Shown: piece after piece, positions 26,262-33,658 of the stretch
How the letters are laid out: the number at the start of each line of letters is the position of its first letter
How positions within the stretch are numbered: position 1 is the stretch's first letter
Origin: an uncultured Desulfobulbaceae bacterium
GTDB taxonomy: Bacteria; Desulfobacterota; Desulfobulbia; Desulfobulbales; BM004
NCBI GenBank assembly: GCA_945787325.1
Contig: CALZHP010000024.1
Span: forward strand, 1 to 36,608
Direction of reading: 5' to 3'
Length of the DNA: 36,608 nt
Translations under genes and position numbers: made by a program
The notes under the pieces: generated by a model
Seen by the model: the letters and a program-made list of their open reading frames with translations, nothing else
Databases searched by the model: none
Told to the model about the DNA's origin: nothing

Positions 26262-29200
26262 CTACCTGACAATTTCCTGCCAGTTGATGATACGGTCGTT
26301 ACCTCGGTAAATGCCGAAAGTGATCCGCCCGCATGTTGCGTCTGGTGCACTTGCGCAGTTGGCCAGATCGGATAGCCATGCAGGAGATGTGGCCTGACTC
26401 GGACAGACGACAAGCACCTCTCCCGATGTGCCGGTTGTGGTAACTGTCATGGTACCTGTGCCTGCAACAAGCGGTGCCGGCAGAACGGTATTAATCCTGG
26501 CCGTGGGACAGAAATCCGCAACGGTTGTACAGGAATCACCGGCATTGACAACCCAGTTGGCACCGTCATAATACTGGGCTTCGAAAGGTGATGTCGTTAT
26601 GTTTTCCGTTTCCGGGCCGTAGTTGTTAAAGACCTGTAGTTTTCCATGCCGGAGTGTGGTGCCGGTAATACCGTTTCTGGTAAAACCCTGGCAGCCGGTG
26701 CCGGTATCATAACATATGGTATCGCTGTCAGTCAGCTGCGCCTGGACAATAGCAAGATTAACGCTGGCTGCAAAGGGTGCTACCGGCGCGGCAAAAGAAG
26801 GCCGGCTGTATGTGAAGTTATTGGTCAGTGTAACCTGTACGGTACCGGTGCAGTTCGTGGTATCGCCTGCTGCGGGGCTGACATTGCCGCCGGCAGGACT
26901 CAGCGTGGGGCCGGCTCCGGCGCCATCGGTATAGGTATAGGCCAGATTAAGCGGATCGGGCAGTTTCCAGAAACCGCCGCAGTCGTAGTTCTGAGTGGTG
27001 GCTGGCACAGCGGCCCCGTTTATGGCGGTGATGGTTATATCGGGGTTCAGGGCATAATTAAAGTTTTGACCAAGGTACGAATACACACCGGCCACACAGG
27101 CATTGGCAAAGGTCGGCGGATCCGGATTGATAGTTACGTTGAAGTGGTCCGGGGTAAAGCGGCCGACATGACCGGAGCGGCCAACGATGTTGGCAGTAGC
27201 GGCTGCACCGATGCCAAGATAATCGCCATCGTCGATGGCGGCACCAATCTCCATGATGCCGACTTCATCATATCGTGCAGCAGCAGTGTTACCGGCGCCG
27301 TTGACAAAGGCGGTAACCGTGGTCGTGCCTGTCAGACCCGGATCGTTACCGAGTGCCGGCAGGAAAAGCGTGGCGCTTAAATCAATGTCTTCCGTGGCTG
27401 TCTCCTGACCGTAATTGAGGGTTGCCAGGTTATCGGTAAGGTCGGCGTTATTAGCGGGATTGTTGTCATCGTGGCCATCGGCAATACCGTCATTGTCGGT
27501 ATCATCAGCTGCCTGCCAGCGCACAGCTGTTACGTTGGCGGTGAAGTCGGCTCCGGCCTGGGTATAGACAGCGCCGCCCGGCAGGGTTGCACCGGGATTA
27601 CCGGCAGCGGTCAGCAGAATGGCAAAGGGACGTACCACAAAATTGTTGCTTGCTCCCAGCATGAAGTTGCCGGAAGGGGTCGGGACACCATCATCAAGGG
27701 GGATGTTGTAGCGGGCGTGCAGGCTGATCTGGCCGGCGTCCGGATAGCGCAGGGTAAAGGTGGCGGTAGTATCGGTGTTATTACCGAAATCAAGAGTAAC
27801 ATTCGAATAAGCAAGAGGGCCACCGTTATTATTACCGGCTATATTGGTAGCATTGATCATCACTTGGCTGGCGGTACAGGTGGTCGGGTCCTCGCACTCA
27901 AAACCAAGTTCAATGACATTGTTGCCAACCAGTGCCGCCTCGCAGGCCCCGGTATCATCGCTGGTTCTGATAGCTTCCAGCTCAAGGACCTGCACACCCG
28001 GGGCAACGTTGGACGGTTTATCGGAAATCTGCATTCCGATGGAATCCATTACCGTATCGGCAAGAAAATTAAAGCCGGACGCGGCAAAAGCCAGGTTATT
28101 GTCTTCGGCCGCCAAGGCAGTACCGCTGGTCTCGGTGGCCGTGCCGTCGGTTACATTTATATTCAGGGTTTCCACAAATGTATCTTTGAGTCCCAGTACC
28201 ACAATACCGGACTCGCTGCCGTCAAAGGTGTAAGTGGCGTTGCCGTTACCGGTATTGGTGAGGTTGGCCGGGTTGCCGGTAATCATGGTCCAGTCGCCGT
28301 GACTCATGTCGGTGGAAAGGGTGATAGTGCCGGTGTAACCGGTTACTACTGCATGTGCAGAATTATGGGCACTTATCGTAATAGCTTCCGCCTGGCAGTT
28401 GATGGCATTGCCGTCGTGGGAAATGCTGAAATGATTTACCTGCGGAGCAGGTCGAAGCGCCAACATATGGGTGCCGCCGGTGTCGCTTGCCGGCGGATTG
28501 GAAGCCGAGGCTGTGCGTGCTCCGGTTGCTCCTGCTACAGCGCGCAATTCATAGTTCATTTCCAGCATGATTCCCAAAGCATTTGTCGGAGGCAGAGAGG
28601 ATATATCAACGCTTTCGGTCATACCGACAGGTGGTAACCATGTACCAGAAGAGTTAGTAGAATGGGAGCTTACCAGCATGGTGTTGGTGACAGCGCCGGT
28701 ATTAATACTTGGTGCAGCGTGATTAAATCCATTAGCCGTTGCCTGCCCTGCTTCGGCCACAACGGGTGAAGTAGTATCAACCCCGGAAAAACTCAAGATA
28801 CCGCCGGTTGCACCGGAATAAACCGGTGTACCTGCAAATGACCAGGTGTAATTTGCCGGTTCAGCGGCAGTAGCTACTCGACTATACACGAGCAAACGGC
28901 TGCCAAACCCCCCTGTGCCACCTCCTGTGGTTGTATCGGTACCTCGAATCAAGGTCCACCCTGCAGGTGGAGTAATAGTAGTTGTACAAGCTCCACCACT
29001 GGCATTACTGCAGGGCCTGTAAGCAATGGATGCAATCATCACATCGTCAAGTACAGTTCCAGCGGGAACGGCTACAGTTAATGTGTATGGCCTGGGTCTG
29101 ACGGCAAAAAGCACACCATGGTTGGGATCATTGCCATTTCCGGAAAGATCCATATTGTTGAACGGCCCTTTGGAACCGGTGGTGGGTTCGTTCCGGACAT

Positions 29201-29867
29201 GTAGTGAAAATCCGGCATCACGGGCGGTCGCATCCGCAATATCATAAAGCTGGGTAAAAGATCCGGGCTGGGCAACGGTGCGATTATCTCTCACAAAAGT
29301 AGTCATGACCAGCATGGAATTAGCAACCGTTGTAGTCTGTGTGCCGGTGTCCACATTCCCAGCCATGGAATAATTCCAGTTTGCAGCAGGAAGAGGTTGT
29401 GTTTCAAGGGGCTGAACAGTATCGACATTGCCGAATCGTGTGATTCTGGCCATGAGATGGTTGCAAGTGCCCGTCTGATTGATTGTATTTGGGTCACCTC
29501 CTGTTGCGCTCCGCCAGAACAAAACAGCCTGATAATTTTGAGCTGGAGATTGGGAAAATAATGTATTCCAACCAGCCATCGAAATTGTTGCGGATTCTTC
29601 GCGGGCAACAACCTGGGCGATCAGGAGGTCGCCTACGTTGCCGGCCGGTATGGAGGGTGTAACGTTGCCGCAGGTAGTACGTTCAACATACGAGCCTATT
29701 GCCGTAGTGATTGCCACTGCACCAGGTGAAGATGCAGAGGCTGCTGAACGAAATGCTATAGCTGCATCGGATACATAGGGTGTTACGAGGGTTTGAATAA
29801 AAAGAATTAAACCTGCCAGGAAAGGTAAATAATTGAAATGCTTTGACTCCGAGTGTATTTTATTCAT
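26262..29867 (-). CDS. Large secreted surface protein of the MshQ / DUF6701 type
   Basis: A 1201-residue exported protein (signal peptide about residues 1-35). The C-terminal half has the DUF6701/MshQ hallmarks: GRFTPDHFNVTI, many paired cysteines, and the ending CGRITFGIYRGNDRIINWQEI. In MSHA-type pilus systems MshQ is an adhesin or pilus-associated protein. The N-terminal part contains two copies of a beta-sandwich of about 200 residues (about 45-245 and 250-470) sharing GD/DDLLIA, PAGW, F.G.DT..P, NTMLV and ending ALRPxP or AVRPRP. No pilin or other msh gene is nearby. Its GC content looks clearly higher than in neighbouring genes, mostly at third positions, which suggests transfer or different selection. 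Confidence 0.82.
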   Translation of the reverse strand: MNKIHSESKHFNYLPFLAGLILFIQTLVTPYVSDAAIAFRSAASASSPGAVAITTAIGSYVERTTCGNVTPSIPAGNVGDLLIAQVVAREESATISMAGWNTLFSQSPAQNYQAVLFWRSATGGDPNTINQTGTCNHLMARITRFGNVDTVQPLETQPLPAANWNYSMAGNVDTGTQTTTVANSMLVMTTFVRDNRTVAQPGSFTQLYDIADATARDAGFSLHVRNEPTTGSKGPFNNMDLSGNGNDPNHGVLFAVRPRPYTLTVAVPAGTVLDDVMIASIAYRPCSNASGGACTTTITPPAGWTLIRGTDTTTGGGTGGFGSRLLVYSRVATAAEPANYTWSFAGTPVYSGATGGILSFSGVDTTSPVVAEAGQATANGFNHAAPSINTGAVTNTMLVSSHSTNSSGTWLPPVGMTESVDISSLPPTNALGIMLEMNYELRAVAGATGARTASASNPPASDTGGTHMLALRPAPQVNHFSISHDGNAINCQAEAITISAHNSAHAVVTGYTGTITLSTDMSHGDWTMITGNPANLTNTGNGNATYTFDGSESGIVVLGLKDTFVETLNINVTDGTATETSGTALAAEDNNLAFAASGFNFLADTVMDSIGMQISDKPSNVAPGVQVLELEAIRTSDDTGACEAALVGNNVIELGFECEDPTTCTASQVMINATNIAGNNNGGPLAYSNVTLDFGNNTDTTATFTLRYPDAGQISLHARYNIPLDDGVPTPSGNFMLGASNNFVVRPFAILLTAAGNPGATLPGGAVYTQAGADFTANVTAVRWQAADDTDNDGIADGHDDNNPANNADLTDNLATLNYGQETATEDIDLSATLFLPALGNDPGLTGTTTVTAFVNGAGNTAAARYDEVGIMEIGAAIDDGDYLGIGAAATANIVGRSGHVGRFTPDHFNVTINPDPPTFANACVAGVYSYLGQNFNYALNPDITITAINGAAVPATTQNYDCGGFWKLPDPLNLAYTYTDGAGAGPTLSPAGGNVSPAAGDTTNCTGTVQVTLTNNFTYSRPSFAAPVAPFAASVNLAIVQAQLTDSDTICYDTGTGCQGFTRNGITGTTLRHGKLQVFNNYGPETENITTSPFEAQYYDGANWVVNAGDSCTTVADFCPTARINTVLPAPLVAGTGTMTVTTTGTSGEVLVVCPSQATSPAWLSDLANCASAPDATCGRITFGIYRGNDRIINWQEIVR

Positions 29868-30198
29868 GGAGTTTCCAGTAGCTGTCTTTTCCAGGTCCGG
29901 TTCTGATATTAAACGTAAATATATGCCTTATTATGGTTTCTTTGTCATATTTTTTTACGGTTAATTGAATCAAGACAATGTAACAACTGAATTATAATAT
30001 AATTATATAGTTATATCAAGGAAGTGTGAACCAGGGTGAAATAAAAATGATCCTGTCCCTCTTGAATAGATGAAACGTGAGGTTCAAAATGCAGATGATT
30101 AATCCTAGATTCCCTCTACATAAGCTTTTTAAAGTTGTAAAGTTGGGGTCATGAGTTGGGGTCATGTATAGAGGAGGGGTCAGGCTTGCACTATTGCA
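29868..30198. other. Intergenic region between the surface-protein gene and the RAYT element
   Basis: About 330 bp, AT-rich in the first half. I see no gene. The promoter of the surface-protein gene must lie in the left part, but no good box stands out. The right part holds the iterated TGACCCC motifs and the left terminal repeat of the RAYT element. Confidence 0.4.
30141..30166. repeat. Perfect 13-bp tandem duplication at the left end of the RAYT element
   Basis: AGTTGGGGTCATG occurs twice without a gap (30141-30153, 30154-30166). Each copy contains GGGGTCA, which also heads the terminal repeat at 30176. Read outward from the element these are TGACCCC motifs. Confidence 0.95.
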
Positions 30199-31176
30199 TT
30201 ATTCTGTCAAGTCTTTAACATGATCACCAAGTTTATTCGCAAAAACTGGAGATTTTAATGAACGCCTGTCGATTCTGCTAACGGCCCTGCTTATGGTAGC
30301 CAGATCCCTGTTAAATCGATAAGCAATGTCCGTTAACGAGGCAGCGTTCAGCTTTACACATAACCAACCTATAATACCTCTTATTTCAGAAAAATTTCGC
30401 GCCCTTGACTGACCGCTTAACTCTTTTTCTTTTACTTTGTAATTTTTACAAACAAATTTTATTACTCTTGCTAATGAAGGTGATCTTATGACTGGATTTG
30501 AAAATACAACCTTATCCACAAAACGGTCATCGCCAAGAATTCGGGGATCAGTTTCTCCAACTTGTAAGTCACTTCTATATCCTTCATCGTTGCCTTTGTT
30601 TACAAAAATTTCAAAATTCTTGCGGCTAGTTTCGAGCCTCTTGCCAAAATGCTCCAGTACCCATTCTGTGGTAACGAAAGGGACTGTCTTGTGTCCCAAA
30701 TAAACCTTGTGACTGCTCCATTTATAATTTACTGCATAATCAATAAGACCAATTCTGACCGGGTTATTATGGATATAACGTATTAGTTCAAGAAGATAGC
30801 TGTCTGCATCAACAAGTATAGCTTTATAACGGCCCTGGAATATATGACCAGAGCGTTTTTTTCTTTTATTGATATATTTTGTGTATCTGAAAGACAGGTT
30901 GTGAATAATTTTGGACAAGGGAATATCACTTACCTGAACAACAAGATGTACATGGTTTTTCATTAAACAGAAGGCATGAACCTTGTACTTGAACCTCTCG
31001 GTACCTTCCTGTAAAAGAAGAGAAAAACGGCTGCGATCTCCGTTTGAGAAAAAAATATCATCACCGCCGTTTCCACGCAGCATAACATGATAAAATCCGC
31101 CATCAACATGTATTCTCGGTTTTCTAGCCATTTATATTGTTTAACCAAAATAATGCAATTATGCAAGCCTGACTCC
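30176..31176 (-). mobile_element. RAYT (REP-associated Y1 transposase) element with inverted terminal repeats
   Basis: The transposase gene is bounded by an imperfect inverted repeat of 28 bp: GGGGTCAGGCTTGCA-ctaTTGCATTATT at 30176-30203 and its reverse form AATAATGCAATTATGCAAGCCTGACTCC at 31149-31176. The left copy overlaps the last codons of the gene. A third copy of the right end (33421-33448) lies beside a decayed 5' fragment of the same gene. RAYT proteins are domesticated-like relatives of IS200/IS605 transposases that act on single-stranded, palindrome-ended REP sequences. Here the ends carry the additional outward TGACYCC iterations described below. Confidence 0.75.
30199..31131 (-). 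CDS. RAYT-type Y1 (HUH) transposase with DnaA-like C-terminal domain
   Basis: A 310-residue protein. The Y1 nuclease domain (about 1-140) has MARKPRIHVDGGFYHVMLRGN at the start, the HUH metal pair His60-Val-His62 (KNHVHLVVQ), the stretch FRYTKYINKR, and the GHIFQGRYKA and YIHNNPVRIGL motifs typical of RAYTs. The C-terminal 90 residues contain a DnaA-like helix-turn-helix (LTDIAYRFNRDLATISRAVSRI), seen in a subgroup of these proteins. It nicks and joins single-stranded DNA at REP palindromes. The gene is intact. No ribosome-binding site precedes ATG 31131, so it is probably weakly translated. Confidence 0.88.
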   Translation of the reverse strand: MARKPRIHVDGGFYHVMLRGNGGDDIFFSNGDRSRFSLLLQEGTERFKYKVHAFCLMKNHVHLVVQVSDIPLSKIIHNLSFRYTKYINKRKKRSGHIFQGRYKAILVDADSYLLELIRYIHNNPVRIGLIDYAVNYKWSSHKVYLGHKTVPFVTTEWVLEHFGKRLETSRKNFEIFVNKGNDEGYRSDLQVGETDPRILGDDRFVDKVVFSNPVIRSPSLARVIKFVCKNYKVKEKELSGQSRARNFSEIRGIIGWLCVKLNAASLTDIAYRFNRDLATISRAVSRIDRRSLKSPVFANKLGDHVKDLTE

Positions 31177-31197
31177 GTTTATATGACTCCGTTTATA
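31170..31197. repeat. Perfect 14-bp tandem duplication at the right end of the RAYT element
   Basis: TGACTCCGTTTATA occurs twice without a gap (31170-31183, 31184-31197). The first copy starts inside the terminal repeat. A partial third copy, CTCCGTTTA, follows at about 31206. Confidence 0.95.
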
Positions 31198-31212
31198 CCC
31201 TATTCTCCGTTT

Positions 31213-31234
31213 ACCGTTCATATACCGTTCATAT
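31213..31234. repeat. Perfect 11-bp tandem duplication
   Basis: ACCGTTCATAT occurs twice without a gap (31213-31223, 31224-31234), 16 bp beyond the previous duplication. It does not contain the TGACYCC motif, so it may be a separate event. Confidence 0.93.
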
Positions 31235-31252
31235 GTTATTAGGGGCAGTTTG

Positions 31253-31441
31253 TTACCCAGGATTGCCACCTTTGCTTGGAGGAGGCAGGTTTTTTTTATA
31301 TATCGCCTCCAAAACAAAGGAAATGGCCGCCATACCAAAACCGACCCAGCCTAAAGTTAAAGGGATGACCTGAATCCAAGTGAGAACTATCAATCCTATT
31401 CCGACCCACCTGGCTACCAAAGTAATATTGCCTAAATCCAA
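31253..31441 (-). CDS. Small membrane protein
   Basis: A 62-residue protein with two hydrophobic segments (about residues 5-24 and 29-47) and a polar C-terminus (YKKNLPPPSKGGNPG). The start is TTG at 31441, with aggag about ten bases upstream. I do not recognise a family; similar two-helix proteins are common and often unannotated. The hydrophobic pattern is convincing, while the unusual start and its place beside a mobile element lower confidence. Confidence 0.5.
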   Translation of the reverse strand: MDLGNITLVARWVGIGLIVLTWIQVIPLTLGWVGFGMAAISFVLEAIYKKNLPPPSKGGNPG

Positions 31442-32008
31442 TATGTTTTTCTCCTATTCATAAAATCGTTTTTGAGCTGCTGGCCAAAAGCTTTACCCGT
31501 AGACCGCCGCGCTTATTCCAATTCGCTGAAGTGCCAGGTTGCGCGCTATCTTCTATTAAGAAAAAATCAGGGTTACATCTTAATAATTAAACTTTAAATA
31601 ATCACATGAAATCATGAATAAAATAACAATTTACTTGAGGAAGCAATGCTTCAATCACAACTCAATTCTTAATTTTAAGACGTGACCCTGTATTCTGTTC
31701 TAACTATCAAGGATTTTGCTTAAGGTGCCATATATTCCTAGCCTTGGCACCGTATCTTTTTTAATTTTCTAGTTTAAATTTGCATCATAAATCATAAATC
31801 TAAAACTCATCCAATTATTATTACTTATAGATCACCTTGTTAACCCATCAGCACCGCCACATTGTGGTATGTATTTGATTTTGGGTCATTTTTGTTTATA
31901 ATTCCTTGATATTTTTGCTTTGGTATGATATGCATTTTGTAAGGGATATTATCACCATAGCTCAGTGCAATTCCGTAGTAATCAAAAACGGTTATATGAG
32001 GAGCTAAT
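31442..32008. other. Intergenic region upstream of the PEP-synthase regulator gene
   Basis: About 570 bp, AT-rich. It contains one good plus-strand terminator (listed separately) that belongs to no visible gene, which hints at a small RNA. A minus-strand frame at 31840-32028 overlaps the start of the regulator gene and has no supporting features. Confidence 0.4.
31724..31761 (+). terminator. Orphan Rho-independent terminator, possible end of a small RNA
   Basis: GGTGCCA (31724-31730) pairs with TGGCACC (31745-31751), with a 14-nt loop and a T-rich run (gtatctttttt) after it on the plus strand only. The nearest plus-strand gene upstream is several kilobases away. A short hairpin GAAGCaatGCTTC lies about 80 bp upstream. 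Confidence 0.55.
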
Positions 32009-33037
32009 ATGTCGAATTCAAAAGACATTTATTATGTTTCGGGTTGTACTGGAATTGTTGCAATGGACATAGGTAAATCTCTTCTTAGCCAATTTCCGGA
32101 AACAAACTTTCATGAAGAAAAATTTCCATTCATTAAGAATATCTCTGATGCAAAGAAAACTCTCGATTATATAATCAGAAAATCTGCTGGCAAAGCGCCG
32201 ATAATATTCAGCAGTTTGGTTAATCCTGAAATTAGAACAATTTTCGACCATCCCGAAGTAGAGCTCTTTGATATCTGTGAAGCTTTCCTTGGCCGTATTG
32301 AAAACTGCCTTGAAACTAAAGCGCTGCTAAAGCCAGGATTCTCCAGGCAGACTGACGACTTCGGGATATCAAAAAGAGCCCAGGCCATCGACTACTGTCT
32401 TGAGCATGATGATGGGATAAAACCAGATGACTACGATAATGCTGATGTTATAGTGCTCGGAGTGTCCCGAACAGGGAAAACACCTGTAAGTGTCTACCTT
32501 TCGACCCACATGGAACTTAAATCGGCAAACTTCCCACTAACAGAAGAATACTTGCACAATTATAAACTCCCGAAGGGAATTAGCAGGAATTTTAAAAAAA
32601 CGGTCGGATTGACCACAAATCCCGAAATACTGAGCACAATACGACAAGAACGCTATCCAGGTAGCAATTACGCGAAACGTTCAACCTGTATTCAGGAGTT
32701 AAAGCAAGCGTCGCAAATTTTCCAGAAATATAATATTCCTTCCATCAACACTTCTAGAAGATCGATTGAAGAGCTGGCAGCTCAGATATCCCAGGAAATA
32801 GGACTTTATAAAAAGACAAGCCTCTTAAAAAGTGCACCCTCTCGCACCCCGCAGACGAAATCAATTAGTAATAAAAATCACTCTATCTGGCCGGAAATTT
32901 CGATAACCCCCAGCACAGGTTTCGGCATCCTAATGGACAAAGAGGAATCGCAGAACTTTGGCATTAATGAGTTTGCTTTTAAGCGATTGAAAAAAAAGAA
33001 TATTGCCAAGGTAACCCGGAAAGAGCTGGACGTTTAG
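32009..33037 (+). CDS. PEP synthase regulatory protein (DUF299-type kinase/pyrophosphorylase), divergent
   Basis: A 342-residue cytoplasmic protein of the PSRP family. This family switches phosphoenolpyruvate synthase or pyruvate phosphate dikinase off and on by ADP-dependent phosphorylation and Pi-dependent dephosphorylation of a threonine. The nucleotide-binding loop GVSRTGKTPVSVYLS begins near residue 151 and the later GLTTNPEILSTIRQER stretch is typical. Two oddities: the N-terminal motif, usually SDGTG, reads YYVSGCTG (residues 8-15), and a Ser/Lys-rich tail of about 65 residues extends beyond the usual length of about 270. ATG 32009 has gaggagct as ribosome-binding site. No PEP synthase gene is visible nearby. 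Confidence 0.83.
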   Translation: MSNSKDIYYVSGCTGIVAMDIGKSLLSQFPETNFHEEKFPFIKNISDAKKTLDYIIRKSAGKAPIIFSSLVNPEIRTIFDHPEVELFDICEAFLGRIENCLETKALLKPGFSRQTDDFGISKRAQAIDYCLEHDDGIKPDDYDNADVIVLGVSRTGKTPVSVYLSTHMELKSANFPLTEEYLHNYKLPKGISRNFKKTVGLTTNPEILSTIRQERYPGSNYAKRSTCIQELKQASQIFQKYNIPSINTSRRSIEELAAQISQEIGLYKKTSLLKSAPSRTPQTKSISNKNHSIWPEISITPSTGFGILMDKEESQNFGINEFAFKRLKKKNIAKVTRKELDV

Positions 33038-33187
33038 TGATAGGCGTCATATTAACAGTGCATTGGGTCAAGACTGCTTTTGACTTTTCTGTCCATTTTC
33101 GACATCCTTTTCATCAGCTTCCCAGATCAACTTTTAACACCAATCCCTCTTTCTTCTTTGTCATAACTTGCTATTATCAATACATAA

Positions 33188-33370
33188 CTACACAAAGGTC
33201 AACGGAAGACTTGCCCCCATTTCTTTTGTTTGTCGAGCAAAAGGATCACTTATTTTCGAAGTAATTTCTTCTTTATGTCTATGTTCTAATTTCGATAGTT
33301 CCTGATCGATATCCTTAAAAATGAAATTGGCCTCCTGAATACGAAGTGTTGGGCATCTAATGAGTCTTAG
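33188..33370 (-). pseudogene. Possible fragment of an unidentified gene
   Basis: A minus-strand frame of about 60 codons is open from 33370 to a TAG at 33188-33190 but has no start codon near its beginning and is blocked by a TGA at its upstream side, next to the RAYT remnant. The residues look protein-like (IQEANFIFKDIDQELSKLEH, then FARQTKEMGASLPLTFV). I do not recognise it. It could be the C-terminal end of a gene cut by the element. Confidence 0.3.
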
Positions 33371-33376
33371 TCAGAA

Positions 33377-33448
33377 CAACATGTATTCTCGGTGCTCTAG
33401 CCATTTAATTGTTAAACCAAAATAATGCAAACATGCAAGCCTGACCCC
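33377..33448 (-). mobile_element. Decayed RAYT element end: 5' fragment of the transposase gene plus terminal repeat
   Basis: The segment matches the right end of the intact element at 31106-31176 with few changes. It holds the first codons of the transposase (MARAPRIHV, ATG at 33404 on the minus strand), the same AT-rich leader (gttaaaccaaaataatgca), and the terminal repeat AATAATGCAAACATGCAAGCCTGACCCC. The rest of the transposase gene is missing, and after nine codons the frame runs into unrelated sequence and stops. Confidence 0.8.
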
Positions 33449-33472
33449 TTTCTTTTAGACCCCGTTCTTTTA
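33443..33472. repeat. Near-perfect 15-bp tandem duplication at the decayed RAYT end
   Basis: GACCCCTTTCTTTTA (33443-33457) is followed directly by GACCCCGTTCTTTTA (33458-33472), with one mismatch. The placement and structure equal those at the right end of the intact element. Confidence 0.92.
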
Positions 33473-33580
33473 CAGAAACTCATCGGCCATGCCGATGTGA
33501 AGACTACGGAAACTTATACCCATGTCATGCAGAAGGATATCAGAAAACTTAAAAGTCCTCGTGATAATATGAGGCTTTGA
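33470..33580 (+). pseudogene. C-terminal stub of a tyrosine recombinase (integrase)
   Basis: About 36 residues of reading frame end at TGA 33578-33580. They read QKLIGHADVKTTETYTHV and then a basic tail (QKDIRKLKSPRDNMRL). This is the last part of the catalytic domain of phage/integron-type integrases, with the conserved GH histidine and the nucleophile Tyr of YTHV. The tail KSPRDN resembles the SPLD-type end of integron integrases, but too little is left to be sure. Everything upstream is lost at the junction with the RAYT remnant. Confidence 0.75.
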
Positions 33581-33658
33581 CGATTTTTATAGTCTATTAT
33601 TTATAATCACGGTTATCAGGACTATTCCATTATCAAAGTGCCAGGCCCTTGAAACGAT

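Noticed and set aside
26646-27380. Plus-strand open frame of 244 codons opposite the surface-protein gene
   Set aside because: Same reason: biased Gly/Cys/Arg composition and antisense to a well-supported gene.
27471-28637. Long plus-strand open frame (388 codons) opposite the surface-protein gene
   Set aside because: Gly/Val/Ile-rich composition without any domain, no ribosome-binding site, and it lies wholly antisense to a gene with a clear signal peptide and DUF6701 motifs. It reflects the gene's high GC content.
30141-31234. Tandem short repeats as a CRISPR array or replication origin iterons
   Set aside because: Only two copies of each unit, no spacers of constant length, and different units at each place; they track the RAYT ends instead.
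31840-32028. 62-codon minus-strand frame overlapping the start of the PEP-synthase regulator gene
   Set aside because: It covers the ribosome-binding site and first codons of a well-supported plus-strand gene, and has no start signal or recognisable feature.
33037-33264. 75-codon plus-strand frame after the PEP-synthase regulator gene
   Set aside because: Aromatic-rich, random-looking composition and no ribosome-binding site; the opposite strand looks more coding-like over part of it.
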